From positions 1,426,001 to 1,490,000 of the forward strand of contig KE546967.1 of the NCBI GenBank assembly GCA_000442125.1: 64,000 nucleotides of DNA. Direction: 5' to 3'. This DNA comes from Opeltia flavorubescens (lineage: Eukaryota; Ascomycota; Lecanoromycetes; Teloschistales; Teloschistaceae). Under the pieces are notes generated by a model. That model was not told the DNA's origin, did not search any database, and worked only from the letters and a program-made list of their open reading frames with translations. Numbering within the stretch: the first letter of the stretch is position 1; each line of letters opens with the position of its first letter. Made by a program: the position numbers and the translations under genes. Below are positions 49,464 to 62,095 of this stretch, piece by piece.

Positions 49464-49916
49464 ATGAGTAGGACCATGAGCACTGATTCATCCAAAACCC
49501 AATTTGCACTAACAATTACCAGTGCAGCAACTGCTGGTCTGAGGAAAGTGACTCCCAGCTCCTCCACCTCCTCCAGTTGGAGCTACAACATCAGTGACTC
49601 TCCTTCTGGATCTGGTATTATCACACCACCGCAGAGAAACACGTCTGGTTTTCGGGCTTCTGATTATTGCTTACCCAGCGAAATTGTGGACGCTCTTCCC
49701 TCTGCAAATGCAAAGAGAGTTCTTTGTCCCGAATGCAGCAAGCCCTTCAACAATGAAAGTAATATGAATCGGCACCTAGGGGACAAGCATCCGAAGCAAT
49801 TTCCCGTTGGCGACCGATATCGTTGTGGATGTGGCGAGTATTTCCGCAGGCCGGATGTGCTGAAAAAGCACGAGGTTAAGACGGGTCATGCCCGCCTTCC
49901 CAAGTATGGTCGCTAG
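49464..49916 (+). CDS. Small C2H2 zinc-finger protein
   Basis: A 150-aa frame from the ATG at 49464 to TAG. After a Ser/Thr-rich N-terminus there are two C-terminal fingers. One is a classical C2H2 finger (CPECSKPFNNESNMNRHLGDKH). The second is tighter, starting CGCGEYFRRPDVLKKH and closing with a His five residues on. The product ends soon after the second finger. Two adjacent fingers fit a DNA-binding protein in the nucleus; no target can be inferred. The start is uncertain: part of the N-terminus could be intron, with an upstream exon at 49235 onward. Isolated from other genes, in a gene-poor stretch. Confidence 0.6.
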   Translation: MSRTMSTDSSKTQFALTITSAATAGLRKVTPSSSTSSSWSYNISDSPSGSGIITPPQRNTSGFRASDYCLPSEIVDALPSANAKRVLCPECSKPFNNESNMNRHLGDKHPKQFPVGDRYRCGCGEYFRRPDVLKKHEVKTGHARLPKYGR

Positions 49917-52900
49917 CGGGCCGTAATTACAGTTCCTTGGATAGCATAACCATTAGCAGTTTTTAACGAATAACGAAGTGTCAGCGATGTCTGCATCATC
50001 ACAATCTTATCTCTGAATCTAACCGGTTTTTTGAAATTGTGAAAATGATAACATCAATGATGCCAAGACGGTACCATAGAATTGGTCGCGGTGACAAGTT
50101 GGTGGGTCCTTCATACATATCACGAGGGCGGGCTTTCATCAAATGGAAGATGCGACTCGTCCAGGTTGGATTAACAATGCAGCTATTGCTTGACTTCACG
50201 TGTGAGATACTTATGCTAAGAGGGCCCGCCGGATGGGAAGCGACGTCTCGCCGCCAAGACCCTAAATCCAACTCCAACGCATGTACCTACTTACATCGCT
50301 GCATCGTACCGTGCCGTGCATGATAAGATCGTCAACCTCCCTTGTGTGACTGTGATTGGAAGAATGACAGGTCCAATGATTGGTATCAAAATGTCCTCGA
50401 CTCTCCACTCTCTGACAAGTCTGGAGTCTACGCCTGGACAGTTCGCCTGTTGCCGACCCCGCTCGCCTCTATCTACTGGCGAAGATTACGCAGTGTTCAG
50501 TATCTCTTGATCTTGCCTCATGATCTGCCCCTTTACAGCCCCTCATACACAGATCGAGGCTCGACCGCTGTGACCCATTAGCAGTGCCGGCAGAACTCGG
50601 ATCTACGGGAACTAGATTACTGCAGCCTTAACTAAGGCTAACCAGGATTCAGCATGATTTGGCGATACGAACTGAGCTGAACGTTTTCAGCACATGCCAT
50701 CCTTGCGGTACGGAGCAATAGCATTGTTTGTTGAACATCAGGGTTCATGGCTCACAACGGAGGGGCCTTTATTCTAGGTCGCAATCTTATGCCGGAGCTC
50801 CTCCATTGGCTCAGGTGAAATACACCCGATCGTAGATGGCAGGTTGTAACGAACGCCTCAATTACCTTTTCAAGCGATCTATATCCCAAAATGATCTAGT
50901 AGAAAATGTCTAACTTGAAACGTTACGAAAACCAGGTTTAAGCAACCATGTGGGTCTTTGAGGAACGTCCGTTACGACACATCTCCCGCCGTCAGTAACC
51001 TTAATGACTACTTTTTTGCCACCCTTTGTTGCAAATGTCCCAACTGTTTAACATAAAATAAGGTATGCGGTCAGACGAAGTAAAACTTGCATTGATATAT
51101 GGATGGCATCCTATGCGGTGTTGGGCTCCCACAGAGTTCCTTTCCATTGCCTTCAAATTAGCTGGAGCGCGATCGGAGGTTTATAAGGCTAGCTTTATTC
51201 TGGCTTCCAGGGTGCTTTATTTAAGCGCCGAACGATGAGAGGCTGCAGCAAAAGCATGCCATTGACACCTTGACACATACGCCCGTCATCCGGTAGCTGC
51301 AAATCCATCCTTTGCTTGCGTTTGGGTGGAAATTGTACTAGAGTGAACGACCTCTCTCTAACCCGTGCGTCAAGACCTTCGACCTAATTCTGTATGAAGA
51401 GGCACGGGGCAAGAGCATCACACACGATTCAAAGCGGTCAGTAGCCTCTTCGAATGCCTCGTATGACAGCCCCCTGGCAAAGGCTGCGAACGCTGCTTGC
51501 TTTCCACGAATCGCACTATGAAGACGCCGGGAAAAGTGGAGCTCGTTTCGCTAGTGCTTTTGATGTTGCTGCCAGCCTGATGCCTCACGCCCTGCATGTA
51601 ATGGCAATCAGTCTTTGATCACTGGCATCTGCTATCTCGGATTACCATCTATCATTCTGCCTCGGCGTCCTCGGCCATCCCTAAAAATTTTGTTGCAGGA
51701 ATTCATGTTTCAATTGGTAGGATCAGACATTACCCAAGTCAATCTACCGCCTATCAACATCTCATTATTTGGCTTGGCAGATTTCTCATAGACGAGCCGT
51801 CGTTCTTTGAACTTGGTGTCTGCTTGTGATTGAGGGAGGTATAATGGTAATATCATTTGAGTTACCGGTCCTCCTATCATTCCTAGTCTACTAGGCGTGG
51901 AGGTACCATCGTATCAAGTAATGCTTATCATCCTCGTGACCATCTCGAACAGCCCATATATTTGCAATCGAGACCCGAGATATTCGATTACCGTGTTATC
52001 ATCATGCAACAATCAGCCTTGACGAACTCCCTTCCCGTGCTCGGAACCTAACTTTGTGATCATCGCTGAGCCACCTTGGGTTCAGTTCCAAAACATTGAT
52101 CGCTCCTGCTTTAAACTCTTTTTACATTCGGGCACAATAATCTACTTGATTTTTCTTTTGCGTCTGGCAGGCGCAGCCTCTCAATTTGGCTTATGAATTG
52201 AAGCACGGCTCTCTTTTCATTTTATATCACGATCTGCCTACGACAGAACATTCTTGTGAATCAGCCTTGCCTTCTTTACATCTGATATCATGGCACTCAC
52301 CTATTTCTGCTATTCGCGATGCCTAGTTCGTTATTCAAGGGATCAGCGATCCAATCGAATACACGAATCCTAAGTTCACTTACCTTGGTATCAAAATGCC
52401 CCGAACAAGAGATCCCGTCGCCTCCAGAACATGGTAAGATAAGGCTCCACGTCGAGACTCGGATTCATATTGGGAAAATATTATTTTTCTTTCTCCAGGA
52501 TGTACGTAATAGTTTCTAGAGTCGCTACCAATCCGCGTCTCCGCTCACATTGGCCGCAGGTTTCGATNGACTCGTACAGAGCTAATGCTTTGCCACGTGG
52601 ATGTCAGTACACATGTAGGAAGCGATACTAGACACGACAATCTCTGTTACAATGGGTCTCATTGTCGTTGATTACGACTTCTACCATGTAGGACTTAGGC
52701 TCGGACCTTGCGCTCTTCTCAAATGGGGCTTTTAAGCGTCATAGAAGCCGATCTCAGCAGGGGAGAACGGTAACCCAAATCTTGACAAGACAACACCCGT
52801 TTCGAGGATAGGCGCGAGGTTCTGGATACCATGTGGGTCACCAGCAATACGGATCGTCAGCGCTTTGGTTTCTGCTGGGGAAACATCAATTGAGCCATAA

Positions 52901-53695
52901 ATCATGCGAAAAGACCGCCAGATGCTAGTATGACTATGCCAGACCATAGCACATCGATGACTCGTTATAACGAGGATGGGATCCGTCGGGCGGACCTTTG
53001 TTCCTGAGATCCGACGCCAGGTTGTGCACTCAGAAAGCCAAGTGAATCAGGTCTGCCCGTCAGAAAGATGATTCCTATAGTATCATACGAATCAATGGAT
53101 CCTGCATTCTGTTCCAGCACTGCTTGCCTGGCGTACAAGCCAAGGCTACTCGATAATCTAGAAGATCCCAAAAGTATACATGCCCCAGATTAATCCGGGC
53201 AATCACCACAGATCACAGTGCAAGAAGGACGTGCCTTTCTAACGGAAGAATAGTCATGGGCCTTGTGATTCATTACATGCACCAGTGGTATGCACACTGC
53301 TGAACCTGCAGAGGGTATATGTAATCTAGTAGATTACTTAACATGACGTGCTAAGAAGCTTGGACGCCCAGGCTTTCTGGCATCAGGTTTGTTCCACTAT
53401 TATGTTCGAATGCAGTGCTTATAGAGACAAGGGGCAGCAGTGAGTCTGTGGATTTAGACTGATATTGAAGTTCAGATCCTTCGACCGATCGCAATACTGT
53501 ACGCCTGGGGCTGAGGCTGCATTGAAGCGACCAATCGCTCACTGAGATCCTGGGGCGCACTACTCGCCACGCTTCCACCCGTCATGCAAAAATGCAATTA
53601 CTTGAAACAACAGCCTCACTGAGCCTCAGTAATTGGATGAGACTGCTTTCTTATATATTGATACAACCTAACAGCAGTACGATGCCTATGATACG
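49917..53695. other. Gene-poor region, 3.8 kb
   Basis: No confident gene. Base composition is normal and there is no RIP signature. On the minus strand, a frame of roughly 110 codons ends at 52732 and is protein-like (IYGSIDVSPAETKALTIRIAG). Together with frames at 52965-53171 and 53351-53578 it could be a multi-exon gene or the relic of one, but I found no splice set that joins them well. A single undefined base lies at 52568. Confidence 0.35.
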
Positions 53696-55964
53696 ATGGA
53701 CCCCCTCTCGATGTCAGCGAGCCTCATAACCATTGGCGCTTTGGCGATTCAGACGATAAGCATTATTCAAAAGACCCAAGAGCTGTGTGCATCAATCAGA
53801 GATACTCCTAAAAACCTTCAACTATTGCTTGAGGAACTCCAAGTACTCAGTACGCTGCTGAGTGGGTTCAAAAATAATGTTTCACAACCGCTCGGTCAGG
53901 GATTCCCAGATGCACTGGAACACTGCAAGCATGCACTTCGAAGCATACAGGTATTCTCTAAGGATCTGGAGAAAACGATTGGCAATTGTAAAAACAGCTT
54001 ACGGCATTGGGCTTCATTCAAGATGATATTTACAGAGAAAAAGATGAAAAGTCATCTGAACAGACTGGAACGGGCCAAGTCGATGCTGTCGCTGGCCCAT
54101 CAGTGCTGTATGCAGTAGGTTCAGTAGGTCCTCGCTTCAAGATTCTAAAGAGAGGTTAATTTTTCAGGTCTCAGATAATGGATGTCATTCAGCTGCAACA
54201 GAAACTGTTGCAAAACCCTCCAGCATATGCTACTGCTGCCTCGAGTGGACTCCAGCCCTATCAGTCTCACGAACTGCATAGGCGAATTGCAGAGGCTATC
54301 CCGGTGGTTGAATCAGAGATCAATGGTACTGGCGTTCGGCACTACCGCATAGCGTCTTCGAAAGAAAGCTCGCAATACAACCTGATTATAGGTGTTCTCA
54401 CTGTAAAGCGCAGTAAACCGCATCCCACGTTTTTGAACCAAGAATGCACATCGGTAGAAGAACAAGTCACAGAGTTGAGTTTTCAGCCCAATGTTCTCCA
54501 GTCCTTCCAACGCGGCTTTAGTGTACTTTGCGAATATTCATTTGGAGCATGGCAATATTCATTCCGCAGTTTCAGCATATTCACTACTAGCCATTCTGTA
54601 TACCACTGTTGCATCGCTGGAGATCTCGAAGAAGCAAAGCAACTGTGTCGTTCAGGACAGGCATCGCCATTCAGTGTTACTAAAGATGGCTTTACTCTGC
54701 TTCACGTTGGTCTTTGCAAAGGCGAAGATAATGAGAGCCTATGACTAAAATATATGTAGGTTGCGGCTGCGTTCGGTCACACTGAGTTTTGTCAATGGCT
54801 TTTGGATGTAGGTGTAGACGCAAACGTGGCCGCCGGCTCAAGGTGGTCAACAACGGGTCATCCGATCGAATATATGCAGTACGAAGCTGGCTCGTGAGTC
54901 ATTCCTTCTTTTGATTTCTGCATTCAGTCCCCGCGAATTTTCATGTCAGTGTTCCTAAAATCGTATCTCACGTTTGCAGCACTCCTTTGCATGCGCTAGT
55001 AAAGTGTGCAGGCAGCATTGGCATCCCCGGCCCGGATAAATCAGACTCTGGTGTACTTGAAGATGATGCCAGCGTGCGGCGTTTTGTACAAGAAAAAACC
55101 TCGACGGATTATATGAATACTTTAAGAGTCTTGGTCAAGAAAGGAGCGGATCCCATGCTCGCTGATGATCATGGGGACACGGCTCTGCACGTCCACACAG
55201 GCGCAGTAGAACAGTTCGAATACCTCTTACAGCAAGAAGCAAGTGTAATCGAAGCCTCGCAGCCAAACTACAACGGTGATACAATAGCAGAACGCCATGC
55301 TCGGTGGTACTGGCGTGAGGGCCCGAAACGAGCCACACTCGCTTGGGAATCCGAGAATAATCAAAAGAGAGATTTTTACCGCCCTGGATCAAACCGAATT
55401 GAAGCGTTCCCATTAACATCCAAGACATTACTCCTTCATGAGACGAACGGTCACCTGAGACATTTCATCAAACAGAACGATAGTGACTTTGAAAGCGCTT
55501 TGAAGCTCCTTCGTAAGCTGGTCGCGGAACGCGTGGATGTCCACAGTATCTTGGACGAAGAGTCTGAGAATAGGAAAACTCCTCTGGCCCAAATACCGCG
55601 CATCGTTGGAGAAGTCAATGATAGCGATGAAGGGCTGGACAGGGAAAACAGAATCACAAACTTCGCAATACTCACCTGGCTAAGAGTCCTGGGGGACGCT
55701 CATATCGATTTGAGATTATATGCGGAAAAAGAGGAAAATCTATTCCGGTCGATGGGTGTTGAAAGAATATGGGAACTTTACGAGTACGATGGAGAAATGG
55801 AGTATCGGGTTGATTGGGAGTTTGGATTGGGAAGTGAGGTCTCGGCTTGTTCAATCTCAGCTAAATACGTTTTCCGGCCTACTCCCGGGAGGCCAGCGGA
55901 AGTCCAGGATGATGGACCTCAAAATAATAATCTACCTGGAGCTTGGCCGGAGGGAGCCGGTTGA
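53696..55964 (+). CDS. Ankyrin-repeat protein with a STAND-type fungal N-terminal domain
   Basis: Four exons: 53696-54114, 54168-54705, 54760-54893 and 54980-55964, coding for 691 aa. The N-terminus MDPLSMSASLITIGALAIQT and the following helical region to about residue 140 match the N-terminal domain found on fungal NLR-like (STAND) and ankyrin proteins. A variable middle part leads to ankyrin repeats: GFTLLHVAAAFGHTEFCQWL from about residue 310, and later LVKKGADPMLADDHGDTALHV. The C-terminus is acidic and ends near LPGAWPEG, close to a short 'PGAW/PGSW' ending seen on related proteins. There is no NACHT or NB-ARC domain, so it is not a complete STAND ATPase. Intron 2 has an unusual GTTGGT donor, but splicing there restores a perfect ankyrin repeat. 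Proteins of this type are linked to self/non-self recognition; the role here is inference. Confidence 0.8.
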
Positions 55965-56695
55965 GCATATATTGGGGTTCCTTGGGTTCGCGGCTTCACG
56001 GAATACCACTATTGGAGAAGCAGAACTATAGGTCATCTCACGATGAAAGTATCAGGTATCGCCTTGAAATCAAGATTCCCATATATATCTTTTCTCCTCA
56101 CTGTTCTGGAAACAATTTTGCTTTCCAGATGTACCTAGGAATCTGTTCAACATATTTTCTGTGGAGCCTCTGAAAAGGCGAGGAGGTATGAACTTTCGCA
56201 TCGGAAGGTCTCCCCGATGTCATAACATTTTGTCCGCAGAATCAAAACTCTGGGCTCCATCTGCTCCCCCGGTGTTTCTTGCGTCGCCTCATCTGGAGCG
56301 ATCTTTTAAGAGTAGCGTCGATCAAAATCTGGAAACTTTATAAACAATAATTCTGCCGCTCTGATGGACTTGCCTTATTTTGCTTTGTGATCTCATGTTG
56401 CTGATGCTACAGCGGTTCGTTCTGTAGGCGGCATCTTTTGTTTCGATGCTGCAACCTAAAGATCTCGACGTGTCGAGTGTATGCACGTGCCATCAGGGGC
56501 AGGCGGCCGCAGCAACTGATTGGGCGACCCCACATGCTTCTCCGCAAAAGCTCGGGGGCTAAAGAGGCTTGCCGTAGCTCATATTTAGGCTGTATGCCAC
56601 CTCTCATGCGTCTGTACTGCTAGAGGATTGAGTAGCTAAACAACTTCTTCACTGCGCCCTATACTATACCCGTGTCAGGTTGCAAACTTTTCAAC
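55965..56695. other. Intergenic region
   Basis: Between the ankyrin gene and the mannosidase. Short frames at 56161-56343 and 56438-56623 lack any motif. It holds the mannosidase promoter. Confidence 0.4.
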
Positions 56696-59600
56696 ATGGG
56701 AGGCGGAAATCCGCAGCCTCCTGACTCTTCGTTGCCCAAGCTCGCAGCTGGTCCTGTAGGGCAACAGATCCATTCTATCTACAAGGGGAGACTGGGCCAA
56801 TTCACCGCCAATGGCCAGTACAGCTCCCAGAACCTTCAGTCGTAAGAGAATATGCCACAACCAACTATCCTCTTTCTTATATACTGACTTTGGATCGGAA
56901 ATCTAGTGTTATGTATGAAGGCCGTGCGTCTGGCAACGATCATGTGAAACTACAAGTCTATTCCCCGCCCGACCTGACTCGACCAACCTTCGAAGAAGCT
57001 ATCTCACACGACTTTGAGGACACCCATGTTGGCCAGTTCTTCGGCCCAAGCTGGTCAACCCACTGGATCAAAGTCGAACTCACTGTTCCACAGGAATTGC
57101 AGGAGAAAGAACATCTTGAGCTACACTGGGATGCGGATAATGAGGGTTTGATATGGACCGAGGATGGTGAGCCTCTACAAGGTTTGACCGGCGGCGGTGA
57201 ACGGATCGAATGGATCCTACCGGACAGCTTCCGCGACGGCAAACCTCACACCTTCTACATTGAGATGGCTTGCAATGGCATGTTTGGTAATGCTATCGGA
57301 GACACCATACAACCACCGAATCCCAATCGGTACTTTCAACTGAAACTGGCCGATATCGTCGCCGTCAATCTTGAGGCACGAGCTTTGTTCATTGATTACT
57401 GGATCATTGGAGATGCCGCTCGAGAATTCTCCGACAATTCATGGGAGGAGCATCAGGCTCTGCAGGTGTGCAATGAGATCATGGATACTTTCATCAAAGG
57501 GCATCGTAGTCAAGAATCCGTCCTCAAATGCCGCGAGATAACAAGAAAATACATTGGGAATGTGGATTCCTCAAAAGTTTACGAGTCAGACATGGATCCC
57601 CTAGTTTATGCTATAGGTCATTGTCACATAGATACATCCTGGCTTTGGCCCTGGGCGGAGACTAAACGAAAGATTGCCCGGTCCTGGTCCAATCAATGCG
57701 ATCTCATGGACCGCTACCCAGAGCATCGGTTTACCTGCTCTCAAGCTCAACAATATAAGTGGTTGGAGAAGCTGTACCCGAAACTCTACGATCGCGTCAA
57801 GTCCAAAGTCAAAGAAGGTGTGTTTCAGCCTGTGGGTGGCAGCTGGGTGGAGCACGATACCAATCTGCCCAGTGGGGAGTCGCTTGTCCGCCAATTCTTG
57901 TATGGTCAGAGATATTTCGAGAGCCGCTTTGGCGAAAGAAGTAAGACATTCTGGTTACCAGATACATTTGGCTACAGTAGTCAATTACCTCAACTTTGTC
58001 GGCTCGCTGGTATGGGTAGGTTCTTCACGCAGAAGCTATCCTGGAATAACATCAACATCTTCCCACATACGACATTCAACTGGGTATCTCTTGACGGAAG
58101 CCAGGTTCTCTGTCATATGGCGCCTGATAATACGTATACTGCGTCTGCTCATTTTGGGGACGTAAACAGAACAATCACCCAGCACAAGTCACTTGACCAG
58201 GATAATACAGGCTTACTAGTCTTCGGTAAAGGAGACGGCGGAGGTGGGCCTACGTTCGAGATGCTCGAAAAGTTACGAAGGTGCCGTGGCATGAGCGACA
58301 AGACTGGCCTTTTACCCAGAGCCAAGATGGGAGACTCGGTCGACGACTATTTCGCGAAGCTTGAAAAGAAAGCCGAGAACGGCACAGACTTCGTCACTTG
58401 GTATGGTGAGCTGTACCTGGAACTGCACCGGGGTACATACACCTCGCAAGCCAACAATAAGTGGAATAATCGGCAATCTGAGATCATGCTCCATGATATC
58501 GAATATCTTGCGACCATGGCAACTATCAAAGATAGTACATATAAATACCCCAAGGAGGAAATTGACGACATCTGGGAGGATGTCCTCCTATGCCAATTCC
58601 ATGATTGCCTACCAGGAAGTTGCATTGAGATGGTCTACCGGGATTCTGACATATTGTATGAGAAAGTTTTCAAAGCTGGAAGCGAGCTACTGAAAAATGC
58701 TTTGTCTACTCTTGGATTTGGGAGCCCTACTCCCAATCAGAAAAAGTTAACGGCGATCAACACTCTTCCCTGGTCTCGGACAGAAATCCAGAAAGTGCCC
58801 CAGACCGAAAGCAAGTACGCATTAGTCCGAGGTGGTCCGGGCGTAGCGACAGTCGAGTCTCTGTCAAGCATAAGCCAGTCCAAAGCATGCATTGATGAGA
58901 TTGAAGACGGTGTCTTCCAGCTCTCCAATAATAACTTCAAGGTCCGAGTCGTGAACGGCAGCATCACCTCACTATTCGACATCGCAGAGGATCGCGAAAT
59001 AGTCGCCAAAGGTCAAAAAGCTAATCAACTCGTCATCTTTGATGACAAACCTCTGTATTGGCAAGCATGGGATACAGAAGTCTATTCCCTCCGCTCCCGG
59101 CAGGAGCTTCCTTCTGGCCATAGTAAGATCGTCGAGAAAGGTCCGCACATAGTAAGCCTTGTCACAGAAAACAAGATTAGCGATAAGAGCTGGATCAAGA
59201 CCACGATCAGCCTTGCTGCAAGTGTTGATGATCAACCATCCTATGTCGAGATGTCTAGTGAGGTTGAGTGGCAAGAAGCGATGAAGTTCCTCAAGGTCGA
59301 ATTCCCGGTCGACATCATGAATACCGAAGCCTCCTACGAAACACAGTACGGCATCATCCGTCGCGCTACACATTACAACACCAGCTGGGACATGGCCAAG
59401 TTCGAGGTCTGCTGTCATAGATGGGCCGATCTATCCGAAGCTGGTTACGGTGTTTCCATCTTGAACGACAGCAAATATGGCTTCGCAACGGCCGGCAACA
59501 TGATGCGTCTATCTTTGCTGCGCGCACCAAAAGCACCGGATGCTCACGCTGATATGGGTAAGTTCTTTCTTCTTCATCACTCTTCTTGAAATCCCTCGCC

Positions 59601-60089
59601 GCAGTCGTATGCTTACCACGATCCAACGAAATAGGTCGCCATCACATCCGCTACGCCATCCTCCCTCACTCCGGCCCCCTAGACCATCGCACCGTCCGCA
59701 CAGCCCGCAACTTCAACCACCCGCTTAAAATCATCGATGATTCCCGCCACCTCCTCTCCTCCAACACCGCAGCCTTGCTCTCATCTATCCAGCTCTCTGG
59801 TTCCCCAGCCCTTGTCCTCGACGCCATCAAGCGCGGCGAAGACGACGAGGATGTCTCGAGAGGGGAACTCCCAAATCGAAAGGGGAGAAGCATTATTATT
59901 CGGGTTTATGAAAGCTTGGGTGGGAAGGCGAGGGGGTGTATCGTTGTTGATGAGGAGGTGCTGGGGGTGAAGAGGGTGGAGAAGGTCAATTTACTCGAGG
60001 ATGATGGAGAGGAGTTGGAGTATGGGGATGGAAAATGTAAGATTGAGCTCAGGGCTTTTGAGGTGGCTACTTTTAGGTTGCAGCTTTGA
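56696..60089 (+). CDS. ams1: Vacuolar/cytosolic class II alpha-mannosidase (GH38, Ams1 type)
   Basis: Three exons: 56696-56841, 56907-59557 and 59635-60089, with introns of 65 and 77 nt; 1,083 aa, the normal length for Ams1. The first exon was added because its 48 codons splice in frame to SVMYEGRASGNDHVKLQVY. The GH38 core has the metal-binding box IGHCHIDTSWLWPWAETKRK, QPVGGSWVEHD, the nucleophile box FWLPDTFGYSSQLPQ and QFHDCLPGS. The C-terminal beta domain (GRHHIRYAILPHSGPLDHR) completes it. There is no signal peptide, as in yeast Ams1, which reaches the vacuole by the Cvt/selective autophagy route and trims free oligosaccharides. The family enzyme is a zinc-dependent retaining alpha-mannosidase. 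Confidence 0.95.
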
Positions 60090-60362
60090 GGGGGGAGAGG
60101 AATGGTTGGGTGGAGGAAAGTGGGCTGTATTGATTGTATGAGAAAATTGCGTTGAAACACTTTGTATGATATACACACCGCATTTGAGATGACTGCAATC
60201 GATGTACCGATAAAATTGGGTACATGTTCGAGAGTTCGTACCTGGTAGTTGTGATAGCTTCAAAACTCGATTCGCGAGGTATTGGTTAATTGGATTGTTA
60301 ACTGCTGCAAAGCGCTGAATACATCTAAAAATGGTCTATTAAACTTGAATTCGATATAGAGA

Positions 60363-61482
60363 TTATAGAAGCGGATTCGATCGATACTCGGGCGCCTCAC
60401 TACTCGTCGGCTTCGTGACCTCACTATCCCCTTCCACACCATTGGTAACGGGTACATCTTCCAGCTCAGCCAGATACTTCTCCGCCTCGAGTGCTGCTAT
60501 ACAGCCAGAACCTGTGGCGAATCAACCGTCAGCCAAAATGATCATACACATTTTCAAAGACAGGAAACTCACCAGCACTGGTGATAGCCTGCCGATACCT
60601 CTTGTCCTGCACATCCCCTGCTGCGAAGACACCTTCTACGTTCGTATAGCTCGTCCCCGGCTTCGTGAGCACGTATCCATCCTCGTCGCATTCTATCTGC
60701 TTCTGGAACATCTTCGTCGCTGGATCGTGTCCCACTGCATAAAACAATCCGCTGGCACTTAAATCCTCCACCGTCCCCGTTTTCAAATCCTTGACTTTCA
60801 GATGCGTCAACAGACCCCTAGGTTTATCCTCCCCTTTACATTCCGTCGCCACACTATTGAACCGGACCGTGACTTTCGGATGCGCAAGCAATCGTTTCGC
60901 CATCGTCTTACTCGCGCGCAATTGATCCTTCCGCACCAGAACCGTAACATGACTCCCATATTTCGTCAGGAACATCGCTTCCTCAGCCGCCGAGTCCCCC
61001 CCTCCAATCACAACAAGTGGTTTATTCCTGAATATCGGGACCGCCCCATCGCAAACCGCACACGCGCTAATGCCATTCTGCCAGAAAGTTTCCTCGCCCG
61101 GTAAACCCAGTCGTCTAGCTGACGCACCCGTCGCGATGATGACCGCGTCCGCCGTCTCCGGCTCCTTATCCTCCTCGTATTCCTTCCAGATTTTAAACGG
61201 CCGGTGGGAAAAGTCGACTTTACTGATTGTTTCCGTGCGGACGTCGGTGCCGAAGCGGATGCTCTGCGCGCGCATCTTGTCCATGAGTTCTTGGCCGCCG
61301 ATACCGTCGGGGAAGCCGGGGTAGTTCTCCACATCGGTGGTGGTTGTGAGCTGGCCGCCGGCTGCTATGCCGTTGGCGAGGAGGCCTTCGTATAGGGTTG
61401 GGGAGAGCTCGGCACGGGAGAGGTAGACGGCGGCGGTGTGGGCGGCGGGGCCGGACCCAATGATTACGACGCGGGTGTGCAT
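60363..61482 (-). CDS. trr1: Thioredoxin reductase (NADPH)
   Basis: Two exons on the minus strand, 61482-60573 and 60511-60363, with a 61-nt intron; 352 aa from [18 protein letters not shown]. The FAD-binding loop GSGPAAHT, the redox-active pair Cys141/Cys144 (CAVCDG), the NADPH-binding GGGDSAAEE and the FAD-side [16 protein letters not shown] are all present, so it is the low-molecular-weight class found in bacteria and fungi. Known reaction: reduces thioredoxin with NADPH in the cytosol. The C-terminal ~35 residues are a low-complexity extension. The frame stays open for 94 codons upstream of the ATG, to 61764, and encodes an Arg/Ser-rich sequence like a mitochondrial leader, but without an in-frame ATG. 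Confidence 0.95.
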
Positions 61483-62095
61483 TTTTCTGCTGCTACGGGT
61501 GTTGTTGAAGAGGGAACGGGTGGTGGAAGAGGGGCTCGGGATGGGCGAGGAGGAGCGCTGGGTGAAGGATGTGAAGGAGGAGGCTGCGAGGGGAAGGGTG
61601 AAGGTCGAGCGGAGAGGGGAGGCGGAGAAACGAGGGAAGGCGCGGGAAAACAGCTTGAAGGGTGATGGATGGAGGAAGGAGCTGCGGTTTGNTTGCGCTT
61701 TATGAATGCATGCAGATGGGGGTTGAGGAGCTTGAGTAGAGGATTCTAGAAAGCAGAAAGGGGCTCAGAAGAGGCAATGGAAGGCTTCGTTGATCGAATA
61801 TGGAGAGCTACTGATCTGATTATGGATCAAGAATTTATTTCTGTCAGATCGGACTTCGGGTCAAATATGTAGAAGTGAAAATACTGCAGGTACGACTTTC
61901 AATGGTCCCGCCGGCAAAACCTCGGTTGAATGAAGCGTTTGATGAGGTAATCACCAAGTAATCTTTAGTGTGATTCCACATCTCGTCGTTCATTTTCCTT
62001 AAGACTGTTTAAGAAATCGTGATGAATGCTGCAAAGTAGGATCGCACGTAATCAACAGTAATCAACACCGTGCATCCCCGAGCTTCAGACAGCTC
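61483..62095. other. Thioredoxin reductase upstream region and 3' flank of the DUF4419 gene
   Basis: 61483-61764 is an open extension of the reductase frame (see the reductase entry). A pyrimidine tract and CTTTCTAG near 61,746-61,760 on the minus strand could be a splice acceptor of an upstream exon. A single undefined base lies at 61692. The rest is plain intergenic DNA. Confidence 0.4.
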
